Positions 34,267 through 44,522 of a stretch of 64,000 bases of DNA are shown one piece after another. The notes beneath the pieces were generated by a model. That model searched no databases. It was given only the letters and a program-made list of their open reading frames with translations, and had not been told where the DNA came from. Where the stretch lies: the NCBI RefSeq assembly GCF_030272615.1, contig NC_081408.1:312003118-312067117 (forward strand), written 5' to 3'. A program made the position numbers and the translations under genes. Source of the stretch: Cryptomeria japonica. Its lineage: Eukaryota > Streptophyta > Pinopsida > Cupressales > Cupressaceae. Numbering within the stretch: the first letter of the stretch is position 1; each line of letters starts with the position of its first letter.

Positions 34267-34740
34267 ATAATCAACTGATGCATGAAGAAGACACAATGAA
34301 ATGGCATTCACCACTAAATGGGGAATGTTTTCCTATCATCGAATGCCCTTAGGGTTGATTATTGTTGGAGCAACCCTTCAACAGGCCATGGACATTTCTT
34401 TCAGTGGTTTGGTAAGAAAGTGTATTATCATTTATATGGATAATCTCTCAATATTTTAAAAGAACATATATAATCATGCAAGTGATCTCTGGAAGGTTCT
34501 TCAATATTGCCAAGATTACAGTATTTCGTTGAAACCCAAGAGGTGTATCTTTGGGTTCACCAAACGAAAATTTCTAGGCGATGTAATTTCAAAGAAGGGT
34601 ATTGCAATAGACCCTGAATGCATTGAAGCCATAAGGAAATTGACTTTTCCCAATAGTAATAAAGAATTAAAGTCTTTCTTTGGAAAGATTAAATTTGTAC
34701 AAAAGCTCATAAGCGGTTTTGCTAAAATATTGTGTCCTTT
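34267..34740 (+). pseudogene. Host element: C-terminal half of reverse transcriptase
   Basis: The frame resumes QLMHEEDTMKWHSPLNGECF exactly after element C, then CPLGLIIVGATLQQAMDISF and KCIIIYMDNLSIF. The catalytic YxDD reads YMDN at 34433-34444, with the second Asp lost by a change that fits G to A. LKPKRCIFGFTKRKFLGDVI, SKKGIAIDPECIEAI and FFGKIKFVQKLISGFAKIL follow, the RT thumb and connection. Frame 34529-34945 is open across this and the next domain. Confidence 0.85.
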
Positions 34741-35260
34741 GAATTATATGCTCAAGAAGGATGTGAAGATAGATGTGACTGTTGAGACAAAGAAAGCATT
34801 CAAAGAAATCAAGATTGTTATAGTCAATGAACCTATACTGACAAGTCCAAATTATTCGTTGTCATTTAAGATTTATTCTTTTGCCTCTCAACATTCTTGC
34901 ATAGGAAATTTGACTCAGAAAGGACCTGAGGGACATGAAAAATGAAGTGCCTTAATGAGTGTACCCTTCAAACATGTTGAGCTAAGGTATCCCAATCTAG
35001 ACAAATAGTCTTTTACCTTGGTAAAAGTGGTAAATGACTTTAGACATAATATTTTAAGAATAAAAACTACCACAATCATACCAAACCTAGTTGTCAAAGC
35101 CATGCTTATGCAAAATGAGTTGGGAGAAAGACAAGGCAAGTGGATTGCGATATTACAAGAGTTTCATTTGGACATCCAACTAAGGAAGCCTGTGCATGGA
35201 TGACTTTCAAAGGTTCTAGTTGGGGCTAAAGGACATTTCTCCTATCATCAGTATTATTTT
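34741..35260 (+). pseudogene. Host element: Ty3-type RNase H
   Basis: NYMLKKDVKIDVTVETKKAF, NEPILTSPNYSLSFKIYSFA, SQHSCIGNLTQKGPEGHEK, stop, SALMSVPFKHVELRYPNLDK, then KAMLMQNELGERQGKWIAIL. This is the RNase H that follows RT in Ty3/gypsy. Where the catalytic Asp is expected (t-D-A-S) the protein has YSFAS, so the domain lacks its first metal-binding residue. The extra RNase H upstream of RT could have covered this function, as proposed for Tat-like elements. Confidence 0.75.
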
Positions 35261-36520
35261 TAGGATTTGACTTCAAATGACTAGTATAAAGATGTGGTGT
35301 ATTATATCTTGCAAAAGTATTGTCCTGATGGGATGACAGGATCACAGTTTCAAGCATTGAATTTTTTTGAGTAGATCATACATGATTAAAGGTGGTTAGT
35401 TGTATATGATAAATTATCACATTTTGTATTTGAGGTCTTCAGATAAGGATGACATTGTTGCAATGCTATGTGACTTTCACGAAAAGTATGGTACTAGATA
35501 TGGATCAATTAAGGCTATAACACATCAGATATTAAGGTCAAGTTACTACTAGCCTACTTTATTTAAAATACCCATGAACATATTTATTCATGGCATGTTT
35601 GACAAAGGAGTGCTACCAAAGAAAAGGAATGCCCCATGTGACTACATCCTATGTATGAGGTATGTCCATTTTTGCAATGGGGCCTTGATTTCAATGGTAT
35701 GATTAACTCTCCTTCTACAAGAAATAGGTATATCATTACTGCAACAGAATCTTTCACTCGATGGACCTAGGCCCTAGCATGTAAAAATTGTACCACTGAG
35801 ATTGTGATCAGGTTTTTGGAAGAACATATTATCACCGAGTTTGGAATATAGATTCATTTCCTATGTGACAACGGTCCTTCTTTTATCCGGCTAATTTTAT
35901 TTAGTGGGATTTCAAGAACAAGGTAACAAAAATATATTCATCCAATTATTACCTGCAAGGAAATGGGGTGGTTGAGTCCACCAATAAAAACTTAATCACG
36001 GTAATAAAATGATTGCTAGAATAAAACTCTAAGGACTAGCATTCCCAATTGAAATTTTCTTTGTAGACAGGCTAAGTTAGGATAAAAAATTCTTTCGGTG
36101 CCTCTCCTTTTCAATTGGTGTAAGGGCTTGACTCTATATTTCCAATGAATCTCCATTCTTAAGTTTATGGAAGGTCATGTCAAAGGTGAAGATAAGGTCC
36201 ATATTAGGACCAATTTTCTAGAGCTCAAAAAAAAGAGGGTTGTTGCTCTCGAACATATGGCTAAACATCAAGAAGTCATCAAATGTTTCTTTGATGAGAG
36301 ATCTGAGGTAAAATATTTTAGAAGTTTTTATTTGGTCCTGATATGGGATAAGTCCAAAGAAAAGTTTGGTAGTCATTCAAAATTTGAATGTGAATGGATT
36401 GGCTTGTATCAGATAGTTGAGATTCTAGGTGATAATTTCCTTAGGGTCGGTACTTTAGAGGGAGAACTTGTCCCATTTCCTATCAATGGCCAATTTCGTA
36501 AACACTATTTAGGATCCTAG
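35261..36520 (+). pseudogene. Host element: integrase
   Basis: After a linker (YKDVVYYILQKYCPDGMTGS) and a broken zinc-binding part, the catalytic core is recognisable: WGLDFNGMINSPSTRNRYII (first Asp), CTTEIVIRFLEEHIITEFGI, LCDNGPSF (second Asp) and SNYYLQGNGVVESTNKNL (Glu). The C-terminal part 36167-36520 is open: RTNFLELKKKRVVALEHMAK, VIKCFFDERSEVKYFRSFYL, KFECEWIGLYQIVEIL, PINGQFRKHYLGS and stop. This C-terminus is typical of Tat-like integrases. Many stops in the core make it inactive. Confidence 0.82.
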
Positions 36521-38531
36521 TAGGCCCGCGATTCTTCCCCTTGTATTATAGTATATTTTTTAGGTTTTGCTTTCTTTGTTTTCATTTTTTGTCATTTGCT
36601 TGTCTTTTCTATTTTCCCTTGTTCTTTTGGGTAAGTGAGTTTGTTCGAGGATTCCCCCAAATATATTAGTCCTTAATATGTCTCAAACAACTATAGAGAT
36701 TTGTTTATTTTCTTGTCAAAAGGTTGTTTGTGATCAAATCCTTTTTTGAAAGACATGTTTGTAGTATCATAAACTAAATAAGATATTTATCATAAGGGAT
36801 TACCTAATTTTATTTTGCATAACGGGTCTATGTTTCGTACCATATTTAATACCAAACTTTAGTAAGGTTTTCCTTTCAGTAGACTTAAGTCAAAATAAAT
36901 CATTTGAATTTTCTTTCTTAATATTCCATTGTGGTTTCAACCCCTATTACAAATTTCACGTAAGGTTTAGGGATTAAAAGAAATATATGTGATTAAAAAA
37001 GTGTTGAAAAGAAGAAAAAATGAATGATGACAAAATGAAAAGGAAAATATTCAACAAAATATTAAGGGCTCAATCATAACAAAGTGATTCTAGTATCTCC
37101 ATTGGGGCTATGGATTCTTGGCTCGTAGTGGAGCTATGCTATGACAAAATCAAAGGTATCTTTGTTCAAGCTATGGATGCCTAGTTAGTAGTAGAGATAT
37201 ACCTGGATATCTTAAGAAACACAATTAGCTAAAGTAGATTTTGAACTAGTTCCTCTCTCAAGAGATCTTTCTAGAATCTCAGGATGGACTAATTCACAAT
37301 GCACACACTCGACACTGGTAGGTATGAATAAATCAAGGATCTTTATGATAGATAATGACCCATGTTAGGTGTTGTACTCCTATTTTTCAGCCAAGGTTTG
37401 GTCTAAATTGTCCTTTGTTGATGAGAAAATTCTAAGAAATTTTTTGTTTGTTTGGGGCTATTTATTGTACCTCCACAACTCCCACCTCATTTTCTGATTT
37501 GAGAAAATAGTGACCCCATTTTATTTAGTTTTTTTCTCATTCTAGTTTTCTTTCCTACTTTTTCCACTCCCTTGTTGTGTTTGTTTTTCCCCCTTCCTCT
37601 CTTTTTCTCTTTTTCTTTCTTTTCTTTTTCTACCCTTCATCCTTTTCTCCCTTTTATTTTGTACTCCTTTTCCCTTTCGGGCTTATAGGGATCAAGCATG
37701 CTAGATTCCCTTTCCCATTTCAAGGATTGGTATCCTTGATCCCCAACTCCTATTTTGTATGTATTCACCAATTCCCATTTCAAAGATCGAGGGTAGAAAT
37801 ACTCTGGACCCTCGATGCAGACTAGGTATATCGGGGATCGAGGGTGTTGATACCCCCAAACCTCAACATTCTCACCTACTGCAAGTGCATTTATTATTGC
37901 ATATTTGACCTATATAATACCGAACCCTCAATTATTTCCCTATTTTATGTTGCACATCTAATTTGATTTTAGATGAATTTTGCAAGTCTTGTGAAGAGGC
38001 TAAACAATGTTTTAGTGATTTTCAATCATGTAGTGGTGTTGATTGATAGTTGTTGTCACAAAAGTTTGCACCATTGATGACCCAAGATATCTTGGTCATC
38101 AACCTTGTGAAACATGGAATCAACCTTCGAATTGTGGGACCTTGTGAAATGTGAGGTTGAATCTCTAGAGAAGGCCAACTTCCTCTTCAATCTGAAATGC
38201 AAAGTGTTGGACCAACCCAGCACTAGGTAAAACTAATCTATGATCTGACGGGGAAAAGGGATAGAGAGAAGGGTTACATGAAATAAGGGAAAAAGAGTTT
38301 GCACCCAAACTGAAATGATGATCTCCCCTACCTATGACTACACAAAACATAAATGGAAACACCCAAAGCATACACAAGATTAATCTAAATCAATTATCTG
38401 AGAAAGGATGAAGGTTGAGGCTCTAATGAGATACAAAGGGAGCTAATAATTGGCTCATGATTTGTATTCAAATATGGATTCAACAAAAGCAGCCATGATT
38501 GAGAAAATTAAAAGAGATTCATTCAAACAAT
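36521..38531. other. Non-coding stretch after the host integrase
   Basis: No coding signal. The first kilobase is probably the 3' untranslated part of the host element, but neither polypurine tract nor LTR start could be fixed. At 37670-37860 there is a cluster of GGATCGAGGGT-like inverted motifs. Pyrimidine-rich runs lie at about 37545-37680. Confidence 0.4.
37780..37860. repeat. GATCGAGGGT / ACCCTCGAT inverted motifs, cluster 1
   Basis: ATCGAGGGT and ACCCTCGAT pair as 9-bp arms around a 13-base loop at about 37786-37816. Another GATCGAGGGT with ATACCCCC follows at about 37837-37857. A related AAGGAT/ATCCTT pair lies at about 37721-37737. Confidence 0.65.
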
Positions 38532-38848
38532 AAGGTAAAACCTTACATGTCTTTGGACATGTAGTGTCATGGTTAAAAAGATTCATTGGTGAAGTGGCTA
38601 CCAAGTTTCAAACCCCTATTGGGACATTGTGCTCGCATGCATTGTGTCTTCGTTGGGTCGTTGTTCTTGCAGGTTTGAACAAGTGAGGTGTAGGGATGAT
38701 GTCCCCTAGTTGTGGCCTCACCGGTTCATAGCTCTAGGTCAAAAGTGTTTCATGTGGAGCTGGAGGGCGTGTCATGCCAGCATTGTCGATCACATTAAAA
38801 AGTTTACCAGACATTATTTTTTTTTAAAAAAAAGGTAAAACCTTACAT
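38532..38848 (+). mobile_element. tRNA-derived SINE with 17-bp target duplication
   Basis: A 283-bp insert (38549-38831) lies between two exact copies of AAGGTAAAACCTTACAT (38532-38548, 38832-38848). Near its 5' end are TAGTGTCATGG (pol III A box, one mismatch to TRGYNNARNNG) and about 40 bp further TTTCAAACC (B box, one mismatch), and it ends in a T run followed by an A run. Long perfect target duplications and internal tRNA-like promoters are the marks of SINEs mobilised by LINE enzymes. No coding frame. The head (gtctttggacat) may include a short extra 5' segment. Confidence 0.8.
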
Positions 38849-41230
38849 AGATTGAAAGAATTAAATAAGGGCAAACAATTGAATTCCATTCATACAAGGG
38901 CAAGGCAAAAATTTACAAGTGCAGAGAGACATGAAGAGTTCTGCAGAAGAAAAAGGAGCAAGAAGATCCTGAGAAAATGTTACAAAATTTCTTTTATAGT
39001 TTAATCATAACTCAAATGGAACTAAAGATAGAAACCCTAACCCTCACTAGGGTTAGGTTACAAAGTGCCTAAGGAGAGAGAGATCAGATCGACAGATCCG
39101 ATGGTGTGTTGCATCTAGCTCTAAGAGCATCCTCTACCTCTGGAGAAACAAAATCCTTGCATAGAAGGAGGAAAATCTATGCGCAGATGCACTAGATGGT
39201 GTCTGCAGGTGCAAAAAGTCTTTGAACTGCATTGAAGAAGCATGGGTTGCATCTGGAATTGACACCAGGCATCATGTCTAGAGTAACTGTGAGAAAATCA
39301 GGTGGTTGCATTGAAATCGGGTCGAAAATCAGATGCCAACTTAGCAAAATGAGGGCCTCAACCATTAGGTCAACAACCACCCTTGATAGAGCATTTAAAC
39401 TCCAACTACAACCAAAAAGTTGAATTTCAGCCATTGTTTTAAGATCTTGCATGTAGATGGATGCGTGAGATGTCTCCATGTAAGTGTGCTCAAAATCCCA
39501 ATGCAAGATTAAAACATCGTCGTTGGATAGGGCTTTATGAAGATCCAACAACCGTGGATGGCTGATTGGTGCAGGAGCACCCTTCAAAGGGCTCCCACCA
39601 TTTGATTTTGTTGTGTTCTTGCTTCTTTAAAAATCCATTGTAATTAAAATAAGAGCCATGTGCTCATTGGTTCTAGTTTAAGTCCTAGTTTAGGTCCTAG
39701 GGTCATAAGTCAAGGTTGAGTTTCTCTTGAAAGTAGAGGGTATGTGTGCCTTTGAGGTGTTTAGGGTCCTCCTTAGCATGGTGGTGTCCTTAGGATAGCC
39801 CAATGTGGGCCTAGGAGTCAAGAAAAGCAACATTGAGAAAGTTGCTCAAAAGTTGCAAAAGTTGCATGACAACTTTTCAAAGTTGTCAAGCAACTTTTCC
39901 ACCTAGTGATCAAAATCCTTAGTTTAGCATGGACAACCCTAATGTGGGCACATAGATCGAGGAAAGGGTACTATATGTAGTTGCAAACCCTAAGATGATG
40001 GGTTGGATGTCAGTTGTTGTATGGCCCAAGAAAAGTGACTTGACTATGACTACAATTTTGTTGTCAGTCGGCACAAATGGAGTAAGAAAAGATTATTAAT
40101 GGATTTAATATCGAGCAAAACTATGTTGAGAGTCTTGTATGGTGTATATACTTCCATTTTGAGCATTTAGATTAGGTTTTGTTTTGTAGGTGTTGTGTGT
40201 TTGTAAATATTTCGTAAATTACCTTCTCACTGTCCAGTTTTGGACTATTTTGAGAAAATGGGTTGTTAACTCCTTTCCCCATTGTGGAATCACCATGAAA
40301 CCATGGGGAATAGGAGTACAGACCCTATACATTACTTCAAAGCAAGCAGGGCCCTTGAAGATGCAAGGAATCCAACCAAAGACCCACTCCTAGGCGAGAC
40401 TAGAGAGTGCCCGGCTAGGAAGGGTTAAAGTTGCAGAGGTCCAGGAGAGCAAGGAAGGTCAGAGGAGGAGGCACACTTTGGAGAAGTTGTAGAGGGGTGA
40501 GTGGAGCACCATTGGTGAGAAGGAGGAGCTTCCACCAATCTAGACAAGGTGGCAAGAACAACAAACCAACACTATGACCTTGGCAGGCCTAAAAATCCTT
40601 TTTTAAAAACCCTTAAAAACCCCAAAATTCACCTAGGGCAGTGTACGGGCACTTGGAGGCCCAAAACCAAAAAAATCCTTGAGCCCTTGCCAAATAAATA
40701 GTAGGTCTATTGGGAAGTTTCACAAGAATATGCATCGTTTGCAAGAGGGATCCCTAAAAGACCGGATAGGAGGCCTAATTGGACACAATCCTTGTAGCCC
40801 TATTTTGTAGGTAAAAAACAAAATAGTGAAATTGGTAAGGGGTTGGAAGGTTGAAACCACTTGGGGCACATAAATGGATGGAAAACCATCTCTATGACTT
40901 GTCCTAACCTTTCTAGGACCTAAGAAGGTGTCAAACAAGCCAAACCCTTATTAGCCTAAGTAAGGGTTCTTTGAATCTCATGAGTAGGTGAGACCTTAGG
41001 AGAAGAAATTCAAGTTGTTGGTGGGTGGTTCAGGAAAGGTCAGGGGATTCCACAAGTAGGGGAAGTCCTAGAGACCCTAGGGTGTGGTTAGAACACCTGG
41101 CGATCCAAGGAAAGGATCTTAGAGCATAGACTAGGCTAGTCTATCCCAAACCGCATCCCATCACTGATGTGGCACCTCGGGTCCACGCTTTCATCACTGT
41201 ATTTGACCACCAAGCGACCTTGCATACCAC
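38849..41230. other. Non-coding stretch, no gene seen
   Basis: Several short open frames exist on both strands (the longest a 131-codon minus-strand frame at 39192-39587), but none has a recognisable motif or companion. Likely decayed repeat DNA. Confidence 0.4.
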
Positions 41231-41275
41231 ACAAGATAAAGGGAATCAACCATCCCCTTTGCATTTCCTTTGTCT

Positions 41276-41742
41276 TCTTATCTCGTGGGTCCCTTTGTTG
41301 TCTTTGTTTACCTTGCAGGATAAGCCTTTGTTTTATTTTCACTTCGTTATCCCGCGAGAATTGTTGAGCCACTCTTCCACTTCATGGGATAAGGTTTGAG
41401 CTTTATTTGTTTGGGCCTTCATTTTCTCTTATCCCATGGAATCATATTTTGTTCCCTTGTCCTCTATGGGATAAAGAGAAAACACATTCCTCGCATGTCT
41501 TTATTATCTCGCGAGGTGTCGCCACTGTCATTCTATCCCTATAGGATAAGGATAAAACATAACTCTTTGTTTTGTCTTATCCCATGCCATCACTTGTGTC
41601 ATCAATCTACCCCGTGAGATAAGCATAATGCTTCCTTGCCTTTGTTATCGCTTATCCCGTGGCATCTATTGAACCTTTGTTTCACTTCGCGGGATAAGTT
41701 TTTCTTTGTTTTCACTTCCTCTTACCCCGCACAACCTTATCC
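41276..41742. repeat. Array of GGGATAAG / CTTATCCC half-sites
   Basis: About fourteen half-sites alternate in orientation in under 500 bp. Examples are GGATAAG 41318, TTATCCC 41347, GGGATAAG 41386, CTTATCCC 41428, GGGATAA 41468, GGATAAG 41544, CTTATCCC 41576, GAGATAAG 41616, CTTATCCC 41651 and GGGATAAG 41691. Spacing is mostly 30-42 bp. Many TTATCCC sites are followed by a G-rich GCGAG, GTGAG or ATGG word. Confidence 0.8.
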
Positions 41743-41931
41743 TGTGAGACCTTCTTACTTTGCTCTCTATTGTCTGGAGATGTTGATTGGGACCCACCTC
41801 AATGCAAAATAACACTCTACAGATTGAGGTAGTCAATAACATGACCCATTCAATAACACCACATGTCATTACATGAGTTGTTGATATAGCATATTAGGCA
41901 TGGGGTCAATAACACTCATTTTATTGACACA

Positions 41932-42045
41932 TCATATAACCCTCATGTTATATGACTTTCTACAAAATTGTGAAGAAGAAGCTAACTCTGCTGAGATCGA
42001 TAACATGACATGTTATTGGTATTGACTAACACAAAATGTTAGTCA
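41932..42045. repeat. Three consecutive perfect short inverted repeats
   Basis: TCATATAAC (41932-41940) pairs with GTTATATGA (41947-41955). ATAACATG (42000-42007) pairs with CATGTTAT (42009-42016). TGACTAACA (42023-42031) pairs with TGTTAGTCA (42037-42045). All arms are perfect, 8-9 bp, with loops of 6, 1 and 5 bases. Confidence 0.85.
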
Positions 42046-42539
42046 CACTAAAATCCTGGATCTGAGCCCTGCTAAGGTTGGCACAAAAATTGCCAACAAT
42101 AGCCTACGTAGGGTTTCCTATTTTTATTATGTTTTGGTTTCAATTTCTTTTTCTCTTTTTCTATTTTTGTGTTAGGGATTTGGTTGTGTGTTTTGCACCA
42201 TGCTCAGAGCCTCATTCTTCAATCAGCTCATTCAGCTCTAGTGTTGAGCTCTTTATTTTCTTTGTAAATTCAATTAGTTGGTGTGTGCCTATTTGGTTTG
42301 GTTTAGGGTCACTTTGTTTGGTTGGTGCTAGATTACGGTTAGTATAGGTTTAATTTTTTTCTTTGTTTTATTGCGTGAAATTAACGTGTTGTGTGTTAGT
42401 CATTTGAATGATCTAAACAATGTCTTAGTCGAGGATTGAACATGTTATATTTCCACCTCCTCCACTCATGCCTATGACTTAGGATGTTTTGTTTGGTTTT
42501 GATCCTTAATGAGGACCAGGGATGTGGCATACCCAATAC

Positions 42540-42815
42540 CCCATTTTGAGGGTCAGGGATGTCACATCCTTGCATCCCCTAAATTCATAGCCATGTGTAA
42601 CATAGTGGAAGGGATCGAAGGTATTTCCACCTTTGACCCTCGGTGGCCGTAAATGCAAGGATCAAAGGTAGTAATACCTCTAACCCCCAGCTTATTCCTT
42701 TTTGTATTTCTAACAACAAGGATTGGAGGTAGTGATACCCCCTACAACCAAAGGTACCCAGAGCACTTCAATGTCAGGGATCAAGGATGTTTCTGCCCCT
42801 AACCCTTGAGATTAG
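42540..42815. repeat. GATC(A/G)A(A/G)GGT / ACC inverted motifs, cluster 2
   Basis: About five units of a motif related to the cluster at 37780-37860, such as gggatcgaaggtatttccacc, aggatcaaaggtagtaatacc and aaggattggaggtagtgatacc. Each can fold on itself through AAGGT/ACCTT or GGT/ACC arms. The shared motif suggests that both clusters belong to one element or one repeat family. Confidence 0.6.
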
Positions 42816-42939
42816 AAAGTTTCTCTAAATAACTCAAGGCAGTTTTTATATCAGTTTTTGTAATCTACATATTTTGTTATTGTCTTCAATAAGATGTTGT
42901 AATAAAAAATGTACATTTATTCTTGGTTCAATATAGCTC

Positions 42940-44522
42940 GTGATCCATGTTTTGGGTGCAAATCCGGTAACGTCACAACAAAGAGTTTTTCCAATGAATT
43001 ATAAATTCAATGGTTCTTTTTCACCAATGAAGTTGCATTTCTTGGATCAAGAAATTACTGATACTGATACTGATACTGGCCATGTGGACTTAAAAGATTT
43101 CCTTCAAATAATGGTCACCCCTATTGGAAGAAATACATGAGCCACTTCACTAGTTAGATCAAGATTGGTGCATGCAGTTGGCTTTCCCATCTCACTCCAG
43201 TCTCCAAACTTGATTATAGCATATGCATCAAGGTACAATTTGGATGAGTGGAGAATTTATAGTCCCTTAGGTGATGTCATCCTAGACATTTTACCAAATG
43301 CCATTGAAGATGATCTTGACATTTTGAATCATGAAACCTAAGCTAGAGTGACAAATGAATGTGGGGACAAATACTATAATTATCAAAGAGAGACCATGAT
43401 GCATATATATGAGAACCTGATGGAGAAGTCCAAGAAGTCAGTTTAGAATGAACAAATGAAAATTATTCATGGATCATATTTGCATGTGAATGCTAGGGAC
43501 TATGTTACTCTCCTCAATAGGGTGGCAAGGTTGCCATATGGAAAGGAATTACATGCATAGATGTTATTATTCATAAATACCATCCTTTCAAGAAAAGAGT
43601 TTACAAACTAAGAGATGATAGTAAGTGACAACTTGGATGAACATTTATTGAGAGTGAAGAAGGACCCCAAGTTCTACATGCCTTCCTATATTGTCTATTT
43701 GTATGTTGCACAATCTACTTATCCAAGATTGACAAAAAAAGGGTCCCTCATAGCCCCAAATGCACATGTTTATAATTTTTATCCTTATATCTTGAAAGAA
43801 GTAAGATGAATAAACACATTGTGAATGAGCTTTTCATATTTTCAGTAATAAGGTCTATCAAAGGAGATTTCAATAAAAGTTTGTCCACATAAGACATAAA
43901 GGAGATTCATAATTTTGGAAACTACTTTACTTAATTATGAACATTCACCTATATTCAGGTTGTGGGGTATACTCTTGCCCCTCATAAGCTACCCTGATAT
44001 CCATGCAACAAGATTATTTCCTTAGAAATATGTAAACATATTGCGGACACACACAAACTAGTAAAGAGAAAACATAACTCATGTTTTCAATTTCTTGACA
44101 ACATATGTGCACATTCATATCATTAAATGAAAGTAGCAAAGAACAATGAAGTGGAACTCCTTAAATTTTCTCTGCAATTGTTGAACATTGAGCATGACAA
44201 ATTTAATTTAATGAGTATATTTGGTAAATTCATGGGCTCACATTTTAAACATGTACCTGACATTGAGGATCATTGGGAAGACTGTGAAAATGGTAATAAA
44301 GTAATAATTTGGTATTATTGTAGATTAGATATTGATCTAGAGAATAAAGGTAATAATTTATGGATATCACATGAGGCCAGAAAACATGATAGTGAAAAAA
44401 AGTTGCATCCCCTCTATGAGGAAAATAGGATTTTTTACATTCTAATTCACAATGTTGACCCCAATTTATTGGAGTTGGAAAATATGAGACCAAAATATGT
44501 AAAACATTTTACTAATGAGTGA
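42940..44522 (+). pseudogene. Unrecognised ORF, decayed by Gln/Arg-to-stop changes
   Basis: Frame 1 is protein-like from 42940 to about 43810 and is broken only by TGA 43138, TAA 43339, TAG 43444, TAG 43558, TAA 43609 and TGA 43807. Each fits one C-to-T change in CGA, CAA or CAG. Sequence pieces: VRSRLVHAVGFPISLQSPNL, YNLDEWRIYSPLGDVILDIL, DYVTLLNRVARLPYGKELHA, DEHLLRVKKDPKFYMPSYIV. A 131-codon frame (44127-44522; LLKFSLQLLNIEHDKFNLMS, DIEDHWEDCENGNKVIIWYY) probably continues the gene after a frameshift. I recognise no domain. The surroundings suggest a retroelement protein. Confidence 0.5.

Larger units (their letters stand above)
3880..36520 (+). mobile_element. Host Tat-like Ty3/gypsy element broken by three nested insertions
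   Basis: Four host segments (about 3880-5300, 17953-18978, 25229-26413, 34267-36520) form one degenerate gag-pol on the plus strand of about 5.9 kb. Joining them at single copies of the 5-bp target duplications restores continuous protein-like reading at each junction: NKLKKTKSNMSM/stop/DVLQS over the first, NEGI/stop/KLSFDISK over the second and EYSRYNQLMHEED over the third. The order is gag, protease, an extra RNase H, RT, Ty3-type RNase H and integrase. The RT, RNase H and integrase signatures match the Tat-like branch of plant Ty3/gypsy elements. The many stops show it is old. Neither LTR could be identified. Confidence 0.8.

Noticed and set aside
39192-39587. 131-codon minus-strand ORF
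   Set aside because: No recognisable motif, no neighbour in the same frame, and composition no different from other chance frames nearby.
41276-41742. GGGATAAG sites as I-box elements of a light-regulated gene promoter
   Set aside because: No gene follows within several kilobases and the sites form an alternating array in repeat DNA, so a normal plant promoter is not supported.
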